Assembly: GCA_907165065.1 (NCBI GenBank)
Contig: OU015523.1
Coordinates: 24,269,834-24,333,833, forward strand
DNA length: 64,000 nt
Origin: Caprimulgus europaeus
Taxonomy: Eukaryota > Chordata > Aves > Caprimulgiformes > Caprimulgidae
Reading direction: 5' to 3'
The position numbers were made by a program, and so were the translations under genes. This document shows, in pieces, positions 24,701 to 36,334 of the stretch (position 1 is its first letter; each line of letters begins with the position of its first letter). The notes under the pieces were generated by a model. It was not told where the DNA came from. It saw nothing but the letters and a program-made list of their open reading frames with translations, and made no database searches.

Positions 24701-27267
24701 TTTATGTGAGCTGTATGAACCTCATAATCCTGGGCACTGGTCTTGGGAGTGCTCCCTAGAAAAACATTTCAGTGAGTAATGGCATAGTTAGTGATATTAA
24801 AATTATTTCTTCATAAACCACATTGAAAGAATGCTCATTTCTGAAGCAAAATGTTCATAAAATTAAATAATTATTAGGAAAACATATATTTTCTGCAAGT
24901 TATAAGTTTAAATTTCTTACATTGTCATATACAATCATTATCTTATTGCTCAAAACCTAACTTCGAAAGATATAACTGTAGAAATAAAACCAATTTCTAT
25001 ACAGCAACTCTTGTAATATGTTCTTTAAACACAAAATGTAAAAACATTTGTTTTAGTTTATTGTGTAGTATTTACTGAGAAAATTGAAATGTCTTGATCT
25101 TTCTGGTTACAGATGCAAATTTTTACAGGTTTGGGGTTTTCATTTGTATTTTTTTATGTGTCACTTTTCATGTATTTTAAACTGATCAAGAGAGAAAAGG
25201 GACATTTTAGGCCTACTTCATCCTATGAATATTCCCAGGCTTTCCAGTATGTTATTTAGCACAATTGTTTCTGTAGTTGTCATATATCAAGATAATTTTG
25301 TATTAAATTGGCTTCAAAAATTCCCATGTTTTACCTATGGAGAGGTAGATACAAACTGGCCCAAAGGGCAAAGCATTTGGGAATCTACTCAATCTGTCTT
25401 AAACACTGACTTTTCTCAGCATGGTTATCTAGCTCCTCAGATACCTAAAACTATCAATATAAGGATTTACATATTGGAAATAGGTATATATGAATCTTAT
25501 ATATACTTAAATAGATATAGATGTGGAAACAGTATTATTTCCAGAGTGGAAGCAATCAACCAAAATATCTTTGATTTTAATGACTCTGCCACTTCAGATC
25601 AGGAGTATTCATGGTCAATCTGCTGGTAGCTTTAGATGAGGCTACAATAACAGCACACAGAAGTCTGGTTATAGCTCTGTTTTGGAAAAAACTTTCCTCT
25701 TATACCTTGTATGATAAATAGTGTAACAATACAAGTACAGTTGGGATCTTCCCAAAATGTGAGGAATTTGTGATGTCACCTACTTTTACACTTAATTTGT
25801 AGAGATAATAAGGGGTGGTTTAGTCATGTGAAATCACATTTGGACAAACTTGGACAATTTGTCACACTTTGAACCCTTCACCTCTTTTTACTCACGATCC
25901 TCCTTCTCTTAATTTCCTATCACGTTGATGACACTTCTCCCTGTCATTTAGGATCTCAGGACCTTTTTCTTTCTGGTGTCTCGGTTCTGGATCTTCTAAC
26001 TATAGTCCAGGAAAGAGGCCAAGCCAATTTCCCAACAAGAGACAATAAGCACGTCTTCCTCAGTAGCCCCTGAGTTTAAACTGTGAAAATCCTAACTGTG
26101 AGCCTATCACTGACCACACATATTTCCTTGAGAAACTGATAGGGAAACCTATAACATTATGGTTCTTTCTACAAGCCAAAAACTTATATATGTAGAACAC
26201 TAACTAACTGAGAGTCAGACTCTGAAACATTTCAAATAAGATGTTCTCGTCTCTTGTTGGGTTATCACATAAAAAATCAGAATTTGGATTTGTATCAACC
26301 ATTATCATTTAATTATTGCTATGCCCATTATTAGTACCACAGACCAAACTTGTGAAGCTATCAACTGTTTGCTGTGGTAACTAATCCAGTTTAAGACTAG
26401 TGCCAACAAAAAAATATTTCTGAAACACTACTCAGTAATTTCTTCAGGAAAAAAACCAAAACATTTTAAGGAAATAACTGCATGTCAATAGGATTAATTA
26501 AGGTTTGCCAAGTATTGTGTTATTATTTCACTTCTATCTACCAAAATAGTTATTCAGTTCAGCCGTTCCAATAACTAACTAGGATTATTTTACACTTTAT
26601 AGACTGAATTGTAGAGAGTTTTAGTTGTCAGATACTGTAAAGCTTAATTAAAAAAAAATAGAATTTGTTATTGCGATTCAATAACAATCAAAACCTTTAT
26701 CTGTTCAACCACTGATGAAAATAATATCAACACACTATTTCAAGTTATGTCCCATTCTCTTAAAGAGTTTAAGAAAATATTTGTATTAGTCTTCAGAAAC
26801 ACAGACAAACCATGGTTAAAACAATTATTGTGGAGTTGCCGATATTAACTTTATTAAAGACTGCTTCGCCTGAAGTTAGTTTATATTTAAAATTTCTCCA
26901 TTAAATGGGACCAATTTTATAAATTATTTGTATTTTTAAACATCTGAATTATGGTAGCAACTCAATGAAAGTTAAGATATTGCTGTCATTCTGTTTACTG
27001 GACTGATGCTCACAGGTAACTGCAATGTGAATAATAAGGCACTACTGTGTGCTTATAATACTGAACAAACTATATTCCTTTCAGTTTTAATATAGACCTT
27101 ATTTGTAAAGAAAGATATTTTGAAGTACAGTAAAAAATCTTCATCTTAAATTCTGGCTTACAATGTAGTAGGTACAGAACAAATATAGGAATAATATAGT
27201 CCTGTGTTTTATTGTCTAAACAAGACAAACAAAGCATAAATGAAAAAAAAAAAAACAGGTGAGGATT
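21781..27267. other. AT-rich intergenic DNA, no gene supported
   Basis: I see only simple-sequence runs: (AAAT)n at 21874-21898, poly-T at 22713-22730, and an A-run at 27242-27254. The longest open frame is 134 codons (25225-25629) with no recognisable domain, no clear splice context and AT-driven codon use. I find no transposon ends that I can name. Confidence 0.6.
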
Positions 27268-27769
27268 GAGTGGAGTAGGCAGCAAGTATGCTTGTAACTC
27301 TTCCAGCTCTTGGCGTCTTCATGATACTGCTGGGCAGGTGATGGTGTATACTGCTGGTGGAATGGGACCTCTCCATGGCAGGATCTCTGTTCCTGTTGTG
27401 CTGGTGTGGGACTGCAGTGCTTTGAAAGAGACATTTCCGAATGGTGATGATGGGGTGCGGAAGGGAGGTACACAGAACTACAGGACACTCAGTCCTCCTG
27501 TAGCTGCCTTAGCTGTGCCTCCAGCTCTTGGAGCTGCTACTCTGTGTTGGCTCATGGCCAAACCTCCCACTGGTGCCACAGCTGGAGTAGCCGGAACTAC
27601 ACAAGTGACTTGCTTGCAGAGCATGATATCTACCTCCCTGGGACTGCCCCAGGGCAACAGCATCAGGATCCCAGAGCTTGGCTTGCCTTGAGCTTCCCCA
27701 GACACGCACTTCAGGTTCCCTGTGGCATGAGAAGCAGTGAGTAGCCATGTAGAGCACTGGGCATCGGAT
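27268..27769. other. GC-richer segment abutting a CR1 fragment, unidentified
   Basis: About 500 bp rich in CTG/CCA words interrupts AT-rich DNA. Open frames of 75-141 codons exist on both strands (for example 27266-27691 on +). On the minus strand it lies directly downstream of the CR1 endonuclease fragment, and it contains a short Glu/Leu/Gln-rich stretch (about 27515-27545) of the kind found in coiled-coil ORF1 regions. It may be a rearranged CR1 part or a different repeat. Confidence 0.35.
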
Positions 27770-28045
27770 GTGATCGGCCAAAAATCTGCCCAGATCCCAT
27801 TTAATTCTGCTTGGTTTTCCTGGGTGGGTGGCCAGTAGGAGACCTCTACTGTAATGTTGTCTGTCCCTGTCCTCCCTCTAATCTAATCCATAAACTTTCC
27901 GGTGGCTCCTCATTTATCCCCAGGTGGAGCTCCATGAACTCCAGCTGGTCATTGACATTGTCTCCTCTGTCTATCTGTCCTAAAGTGCCTGTATCTTTCC
28001 ATTCCAATGCTCCAATCATAGGAACCATCCTACCACATCTCCTGT
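27770..28045 (-). pseudogene. CR1 LINE ORF2 endonuclease-domain fragment
   Basis: The minus-strand translation contains DQLEFMELHLGINEEPPESL (about 27900-27965) followed, with a frame change, by VSYWPPTQENQAE. In CR1-clade LINEs this corresponds to the middle of the apurinic-like endonuclease domain, where an EEPxESLWxR stretch precedes a YxPPxQ motif. Only about 90 residues survive, with frameshifts, and there is no reverse transcriptase behind it. It lies head-to-head with the plus-strand CR1 3' end at 28075. Confidence 0.6.
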
Positions 28046-28074
28046 AGGCCCTCTATGATCCTGGGGCCTACTGG

Positions 28075-28359
28075 AAGGATGGGGAGGGACTTTTTACAAG
28101 GGCAGGTAGTAATAGAATGAGGGGTAATGGCTTTAAACTGGAAAAGGGTAGATTTTCATTAGATATTAAGAAGAAATTATTTACTGTGAGGGTGATGAGA
28201 CACTGGAACAGGTTTCCGAGAGAAGTTATGGACACCCCCTCACTGAAATTGTGCAAGACCAGGTTGGAAGAGGCTTTGAGCAACCTGTCTAGCAGAAGGT
28301 GTTGGAACTAGATGATCTTTAAAGTTCTTTCCAACCTATATCATTCTGATTCTATGAAT
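28075..28359 (+). mobile_element. CR1 LINE, 3'-end fragment
   Basis: The segment has the typical CR1 3' region: TTTACTGTGAGGGTGATGAG, ACACTGGAACAGGTTTCCGAGAG, then GATGATCTTTAAAGTTCTTTCC. It ends in the short tandem tip ATTCTGATTCTATGAATT. CR1 copies are usually 5' truncated and end in such an octamer-like repeat instead of poly-A, as here. Confidence 0.9.
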
Positions 28360-31300
28360 TAAACTATTCATTGCTTCTTCCAATAATAGTGTATAAAATA
28401 ACAGAAAAAAATATTTATACAGCTAGAGGAAATCCTTCCCTTTCTCTTCCTTATTGAAACATTAAGGAATTGCAAGGAAGCAGGAAACAATGTCCACATC
28501 CAAGTCAGTGAGATCAGCCCTGTGCAACTTCAAAGACAGAAAAATTTTGAGACATAGTACACAGTAGGTATACCAAAGACATCTAAGGACCCACTGCCAT
28601 TTGATTACTTTGCCCCTCTTCTGAATTTAGCAAATTGTAGGCACTGGATAATATCTGACCCACACTCATTAAAGACATAAATGAAATGCACCCAGAATTT
28701 GTGTGGATTAACATGAATTTTGCAATAACCCTTAACAGAAACAGGATTTCCATATACATTTGTGCTCAGCAGTAATGCAAAAGTTAAGAAAAATATCAGA
28801 CAAGTACAGCTACAGGAACTAAGAGAACTTTGATTAGAGCTAATTTGACAAAAGAGTTGTGACAGAATATGGATTGCTTGAGAAGAAGTCTGGTTTTTTG
28901 CTACTTGTGGAATTGGTATATCATAAATTACCTTGTCTGGCTATTACCAAATTTTTATTTCCGTTTATTGAACATTATTACTTGACAGAAGTTTCAGGAA
29001 CTAATGGACCTAAGACAAACAAATAACACAGACAGGACTCCAGCATCTGATCTGTCACAGGTCAGAGGGATGAAGTTGCAGCATCTCCCTGCCAGATACC
29101 ATTGAAGACTAACGGTTCTGAGAACCCTCGCTGAGGGTTTGGGAAAGGCCTTCAATACACTCTTCTTGGAGACATGCTACTGACAGAAAAACAACTGGTG
29201 GACCGGATTATTACATAGGAGACTCCTACAGGAAATTCAAGTCAGTTAAAGCACTTGCTACAAAATATTGGCAATTGCTACAAGGTAACAAGTAGACCTT
29301 AAAAGAAGGAAAGCGGTCCTCAGGAAAATAGTTTTAAAAGAACAAATGTTATAGCAATTTACTTCATTTTTTTTCTTTCCAGTATGAGTTCGCCTTTCTG
29401 CCACTTGCTTTTTAGGAAATTTTCACTGTTATCTGCATAACCTATAGTAGTGTGGCAATTTCAAAAAAACGGGACAAGTAGTAAGGAAATAAGAAAGGGT
29501 GGTTGCCAAATTCCTTTAAAAGTCTGTGCCAGGTAATCTGGATCAGCAAATTTCTTCTTTCTCACTATCTCACTACCCTCTCTCTCCCACTGCAGAGAAT
29601 AGAATTCATCTGTTTTTTCTGGTCCTATCCTATAGATTTTTCTGATCAAAAATTATCTATAGCACTATTGCCATTTATCCTGACCAAGTGACAAAACTGA
29701 CTGTAATGAATGGAAATTGCTAACCAGTCATGCCAGTTCTTTCTGTCCCTGTCCCTGTACCCACCAAGTATCATCCCAGCATCCCATGGATACTGCTTTC
29801 ACGAACCTGTGGTTCATATGGTTTCCTACAGCAGTGGTGGTACTCTGCTCCTTGTCCCTGCCACAACATGCAGTCCTCCGGCTTGTCTTTGCTGCATATA
29901 TTTTGGATCTGATGTAAAATTTAAACATTTCTTTGCTTTTCCACTATCTGGCTATGTTTTAATGCTTTTTCCCTTCTTTTTGTGGGTTTGCAGAGATTGC
30001 TGGAGGATGAAAGAGTCAAAAGTAGACATTTAAACAAAAGGAAAAGAGAGTAATGAAAACTTCCCAGTTGGGGAATCCAAATTGTAAGAAAAAAAAAAAA
30101 AAATCACAAAGAGAAGAAGATAAAATACTCCTAATATTTTTATTCTAGTTTTCTGTACAAGTTCAAAGACGATTTGCAATACAACCCTCAAATAAAGATT
30201 GTCTCTCTTGGTGATTTTCCAGGGAAAACAATTACATTCTGAGTATAAAAACTTGTGTAAGAGGACTTCAGAAGTATTTTTATTTTAATCTAGCATTGCT
30301 AAAAGAAGACAAAAAGTACACCCAGAGAGATAATATAATACAGAATATATTCAGATTTAATTGCAAGCTAAGAAATAATGCAACAAAACTGATGTTCACC
30401 TTTATGCTGTCTGGAAAATCAGAACTAATTACATTTCCAACTGCAGTTTAAAGTCCAGGAAATATTTTCCAGTAAAAAAGTAATCAGAAAAAATATATAA
30501 GTATTTTTTAAAACCCTCAAAGAAAGAGAATATAGGTGAATTTATTACAGACTTTTAGGAAGAAAAAAAAACCTCCAAACCCAAAATGTAGAAACTCTCA
30601 AAGCAACATATTCTTTTTCAATGAACACATTCACTGTCTTAATATGAACTTCAAATACCATACAGACAGGAAAAGTTTAATTGAAATTAAGGAATAAATC
30701 CTATATATTAAAGAAAAAAAAGTACTCAAATGCATGCATTTATTTTTTGGCTCTAAGCCTTTCTGTTTGTGTATAACTTGGACCAAGACCAAGAAACTTC
30801 TATAGATAGCAGGCAAAAAATATCCAAGTATTTGCCCAGTTGGGGTCTAACAACACTTAACATACTTTGGAAAGAAGCCCGAAAGAGACAATCTGTCTGT
30901 AATGAAGTGCCAGATTGAGTTTAAAGTCTGGAAAAGTACAAAAAGAACCCTGGGCAATGAAAGATTGTCATAGGATGCTGCTTACTACGCTATAGTTTTG
31001 TCCCAGACAGAAGCTAATAAGTCAATGTTAATATATCAATCCACTGCTATCCTTTTAGACACTGGAAGGAAAAATACAGGTTAGGGTAGATGTTGCCAGC
31101 AGTTGTCTTTAAGAAGCAGAATGAAACTCATGTTCCCTATTCAGGGACAAATTCAGGCCCCAATCTTGCATCAAATATGTCTTACTGGGTCATTTGTTTC
31201 ATGATCATAGCTACAGAATGAGACTGAACCCTTTTTAAAAAACTTTTTTTAAAGTAAATTAATATTAATAAAATGTTTTTCCACTGTATGCTATTAATAA

Positions 31301-34300
31301 AGTTAAAATGTAAGAAGCTACATAAATATGAATGCATGAAACATAAAATACTAAAAATAATGTTACATTTGTTAAACTACCATTGATGCTTCAAAGCACC
31401 CCGAATGACACAGTATATGTTTCACATATTAACAGGGCATATACGTAAAACTAGACAGTACATACCTCAAATATTTTGCAATATTAATTCTGTGGGATAC
31501 ATCTGTTCAAGATATGGAAATTGAAGCATGACTCCTCAGATGTCTTCCTCTGAACAGAGCATCAGAGGCTTAAAAATTTGATGTTGAGCGTCTCAACACA
31601 TACCTATTGCAATCCCTGATCAGGATCCAGAAGGCAGGCCTCCAAAGGGCTCAGTCTTGTTGGTATTCCAGGCCATGACTAGCCTAGAGAAACAAAATCA
31701 AGGCTAATTCTCCTACTGAAGGGGAGAATAGTAATTATCTTATCAAGACATAAATATTTCATTCAGACATCTCTGGTTTAATGAGACACTGCCAAATGCA
31801 ATGCAGTTTTCTGATAAAGACTGTGAGCCAGATCACCTCTCTCCCAGGTGATAAAACCATCAGGATTCAAAAATCATACTGAAGTTGGATGACTTCTTCT
31901 GTCTCAGTAAAAGCTGTACTTTGTGTCTCAGTTGTATTGTTTGAGCCAGGTGTATAGAAAATTATCTTCAGTCTATTACTTCAGTATTGCTTTGCAAGGT
32001 CTCAACTTGAAACAGCTAAATAAGTGTCTCTTCCTTCCTTACTACTCTATAAAAGTCCAAACCATTACACGTTTTCATGACATGTACTAGGGATTTTGGT
32101 TCCTCTCTCTGTCCTCTCCAATGAAATTACACATGCATCTTCCTGAGAAGCATGTCTGTAGATAATTATTACTAGGAAATCCCCCTGCCATCTCCACTTT
32201 GTAAGCCTGATAGGCAGAATGGCCACCTCAGGCCCTGAGTACCGAATATGTCCATCCAGCTAGCACCGAGTTACCTGCACCTTGCAGAAGGGCAGGCTTC
32301 TGGCTCCTGATTAGAATCCTGCAAGTTTTAGATCTCATTTGATTGTCTCCCCAGTATTCTGCATCAAAAATGCAAGGAAAGCCCAAATATCTTGCCCAAC
32401 AGTCATGGTATTGGACCTGTCCTTAAGTTTCTCTCTAGGCTGATGCTGTAACTGGAATGGCAGACCTTCTTAAATGACTCCACTAATTTCTGAATACTGT
32501 CCCCCCACTGCCACTGTGTTCTTCTGTCTTCATATATTTTGAAGGTAGAAAATAATACTGAAAGGTAGAAAATAATAAAAGGGAGCCTTCAATCTACAGA
32601 GTGGGTCTTTCAACTTAGGAATCCCTTTTAAGAACAAATGAATTTATGAAAACCATGTCTTACCTCTAGAAACTGGCAAATTGCAATGAACCAACATTTT
32701 TCTTCAAATCCTACTGTCCAAGTTCTTCAGTGTCTCCAAGATTACTCTACCAAAACTGTGCATGATCAGGATTTTGTGAATATGCTCTCATTATTAATAC
32801 AGGTGTACTGAAGAGAGTAAATATTTTTTAAAAAATTAAAGCTTCAAAAGGGAAAATTTAAATGAGAAAATCAGTGAACCACTTTGGCATAGAAAATTGT
32901 CCAAGTAAAAACTTCTTCTTTCAACCCAAAGAGCTTCATTTGCACCTGAAGCACATCAAACAACAAAGGTAACTATGAGTAGGCATGTTTTTTTTTTCTA
33001 TAGCTATAAGTTAAGTTTGCCAAATGCAAATTATTTCTGATCTGGAAACTACACAGGGCAGTTCTGCATCCAGGCAAATAAATAGCACTGAGGATACAAA
33101 TGCTTAAACATTGTTCAACACTGACAGTGCTACTTATGGTCAACTCAGGACACCAGAAGGGTGAATAGACATCTACAGGCATCTGTTTATACAGGGAGAC
33201 AGAAGTGTTGAAATTAAGAGGAAAGGGCAGCTGTCATGGAAAGAGTGAAGGAGTAATGGTTGCAAAATATTTATGAAAAATAATGAAGAATTTTGAAGAA
33301 ATAGAAAGAGGGATTCTGGTGTGTATGTCAGGAAAGATATTACTAACATGATCTGTGACCTCAGCTGTTCAAAACAAGTACTTGTCAAATAGATAGGAAT
33401 ATCACTGTTGCTAACAGATAGCTGCAAAAGCAGAGTGTTTTTAATTTCAGCTAAGCTAACCACACTTTCAGTCAAAAAGACAAATCTCCACATTTCATCT
33501 GAAAGTATTTAGAAATGCCAGTGCTTCTAATGTACTCTGACTTACAACAGAGGACTGAAATATTTTATCAGTGCATTATGGAAGGAAGAAATACAAGTTA
33601 TGTAAACATCTTTGAATATACTAGGAGTATGCAAATACCATGTGCAGTCACAACATGTAAAATGTAGCATACCAAGCAGACTAAAAATTGCTTATTGAAT
33701 ATTGCCACTCCAGAGGAAAAATAAGTAATAATAAATAAAGAAGGATATACATAAGCAAAAGTATACATCCCTGATATATAATTGCCCTTTAACTCTTGTT
33801 CTTAGATGTCATTTAGAGAAGTGATTAAGTCTTCAGACTAACAAGCTGGTCTAGGATTTAAAATGCAGCATTAAATCACACACGATTTCTACAGCCTTGT
33901 TCACATCACTTTGTCACTTGTGTATCTCTCTATCTTTCTACTTTTCTTCTACATTAGGCCTGCCTTTTTCTGCTAATGTAATCTCTTCATGGCAGATGAC
34001 ATATTTGTTCTCATACAGGATCTGGCACAATGGGGTTGTAATCTCTACTGCATTATACATAATACAAATAATAGTTTCACCCCTATCTTTTCTATTTACT
34101 TTTTCCTGTGTAATCACACTTGCTTGAAATCCTGCTAGCAAAAGTATTGACTCAGACAAATAATGTCTTAATTTAGTCACTCACTCTTCGTTCACTGTCG
34201 AGGCCATCTGAGTGACATTTACACAAAAAGCACAAATACTCCATACACGCAACTGTAAGCTTTCCACTTCGTCGTCTTTTGTTTTATTTTGCTTTCTTTT

Positions 34301-34997
34301 TTCCCTTGTCAACAGTGGTCACTCCTTTGATATATGATAATGTGAGGTAATTCATGCCTCATTCAGCATACAACTCCACTAATTCTGGTTTTCTTCCTAT
34401 TTCTTCCCTGAAAACAGTCAGTGTCATAAGTCACCCTCCTGTCCACTTGCTCACAGGCTACTGTATAGCTTTCAAGTCTCCAGTCAATGTTACACTATAA
34501 AGGATCTGTTCAGGCACTCTGGCACTCCAGTTGTCCACCTATTTCCCTTTCTACACTTTCCTGTGATGAAATACTTCAATATTCACTTCAGCATCTACTT
34601 GTTCTTTTTTTTTCCTTCTGGAACCATGATTTTGGTGGTGGTTTAGGGTTTGTTTGTTTGTTTCTGTATGTTTGTTTTTCTATTTAACTCATTTGTGCTT
34701 CCATTTTATAAGAAATTTGTTTTGACAAAGAGACAGATTAAATGACAGACATTATCCTGCTACTCTGGAACGGAATATATAGCTTACTGCCGTTCACAAA
34801 TTAATTATTAGAAAATAAAGTAAAATAAACCCAAGAAGTGCACTTCTAGTCATAATAAAACCTCATTCAGACTTCACTTTTTTCCTGTTCTCTTTTGTTG
34901 TCTCTGCTGTTGTTCATCTCAGGTTATTGGTTTTCCCACAGTCTTTCCACGCAGTCAGCATGCGAAAAATCTTTCATAATGATTCAGTACTGGAAAG
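28360..34997. other. AT-rich intergenic DNA, no gene supported
   Basis: About 6.6 kb without recognisable genes. It contains scattered A-runs (for example near 30090 and 30565) and T-runs. Open frames are at most about 107 codons and overlap on both strands (29710-30033, 33173-33493). Somewhat less AT-rich islets near 29.0-29.2, 31.6 and 32.2-32.5 kb show no feature I can name. Confidence 0.6.
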
Positions 34998-35449
34998 ACC
35001 CGAACCTGTTGGAGCAAGTCGAGAGTAGGGCCACATATCCTATGAATGAAGGCTGAGAGAGTTGAGGTTGTTCAGCTTGGAGAAGGGAAGGCTCCAAGGA
35101 TACCGTATTGCAGGCTTTCAATACTTAAAGACGGCTTATGAGAAAGAAGGGGACAGACCTATTAGTAGGACCTGTTGTGGTAGGACAAGGAGTAAATGTT
35201 TTAAAATAATTAAGTGTAGATTCAGATTAGATATAAAGAATATTTTTTTTTTTACAATGAAGGTGCTGAAACACTGGAACAGGTTATCCAGAGAGGTGGT
35301 AGAAGGTCCATCCTTGGAAAGAGTCAAGGTCAAGTTGGACTGGACTCTAAGCCTAATCTAGTTGAAGATGTCCCTGCTTACTGCAGGATGCTTGGCCTAG
35401 ATGACCTTCAAAGGTCTCTTCCAACAATGGAGCACTCAGTAATTCCATG
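34998..35449 (+). mobile_element. CR1 LINE, 3'-end fragment
   Basis: A CR1 3' portion in order: GGAGCAAGTCGAGAGTAGGG, a GTTCAGCTTGGAGAAGGGAA stretch, a T-run at 35245-35256 inside the AGATATAAAGAA block, ACACTGGAACAGGTTATCCAG, CTAGATGACCTTCAAAGGTC and TCTTCCAACAATGG. The tip is decayed (AGTAATTCCATG), so this copy is older than the one at 28075. Confidence 0.88.
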
Positions 35450-35990
35450 TTGATTATGGTAAGCAGAACAGGCTGATCAACTCTTTTGGGGACTGGATAT
35501 TCCAAGATGTATAAAATGTGTTCAGGAAACCTAAATAAAATGGGAGAAAAAAAATTTGCCTTTTTTCTCATGTTGATAATTTAGTCACAAACAGAATGCC
35601 CTTATCTAGCTTAAGGTAATATTTTCTACAAATTTTTTCACAGTCACCTTCTTCTATCACTTAGTCTTTTTTGTGAGGTAGGGTGAGGTAAGTAATACTA
35701 TTATTTCAAAAAGGGATGAAATTACAAAGTTCTTTGAAGACAAATCTTACCTGTGGATGTAGTTCTTTTCGTTCACCATCCAAATATTTGCCATGCTTCA
35801 AAGACTGTATTACCGTGTGCAAACACAAGCAGGTTCACACTGAGCATGATATCTTAAATCAAGCATTCCCTAAGATTGACAAAACTCTTTCTTCCCTAAC
35901 ATTCTTTTTTTTTTTTTTTTTGCATTAAACTCAAGGCAAGCTATATCAAAATTTAAAATGTGCAAGTGTAGAAAAACTCCTGACACATTG
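35450..35990. other. Short AT-rich intergenic stretch
   Basis: I see nothing beyond a T-run at about 35904-35921. Confidence 0.6.
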
Positions 35991-36334
35991 TGTCCTGGTT
36001 TTTAGCTGAGACAGATCTAGGTTTCTAACTAATACTAGTACCCGATGACATCAGCCCCATTAACTGTGCAAAGTCCACTTCATATTTCCTGCCTTGAAAG
36101 ACAATTATGACAGATGGAACCTGAAGTTACGGACTACATGATTTCAGTACATATTCTAGAGAGATGGCCCATGAACTATTATTTTAAGTTTTATTTTATT
36201 TAAATTATTAAATTGTTCTTATAGCAACCTACGAGTTTCCTTACCCTTGCCCCTGAATTCTCTCCCCTATCCTTTTGAGAGGCAAGAGTGAGCAAAGAGC
36301 TGTGTTTGGCTGCTAGCCAAGTGAAACCACCACA
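35991..36334 (+). mobile_element. Solo LTR, ERVL-like, diverged
   Basis: It begins TGTCCTGGTTTTTAGCTGAG and ends TGAAACCACCACA, the TG...CA form of an avian ERVL-type LTR. It has the characteristic tail in which the AGAGCTGTGTTTGGCTGC block precedes AAACCACCACA. I could not read matching target-site duplications (left CATTG, right CCCTG), so the flanks have decayed or an end is misplaced. Confidence 0.65.

Noticed and set aside
25225-25629. 134-codon open frame on +
   Set aside because: No recognisable domain, AT-driven composition, no splice or promoter context; a frame of this length is plausible by chance in 33 kb read in six frames.
29124-29142. Small hairpin AACCCTC-GCT-GAGGGTT
   Set aside because: A 7-bp stem is expected by chance at this scale and has no context.
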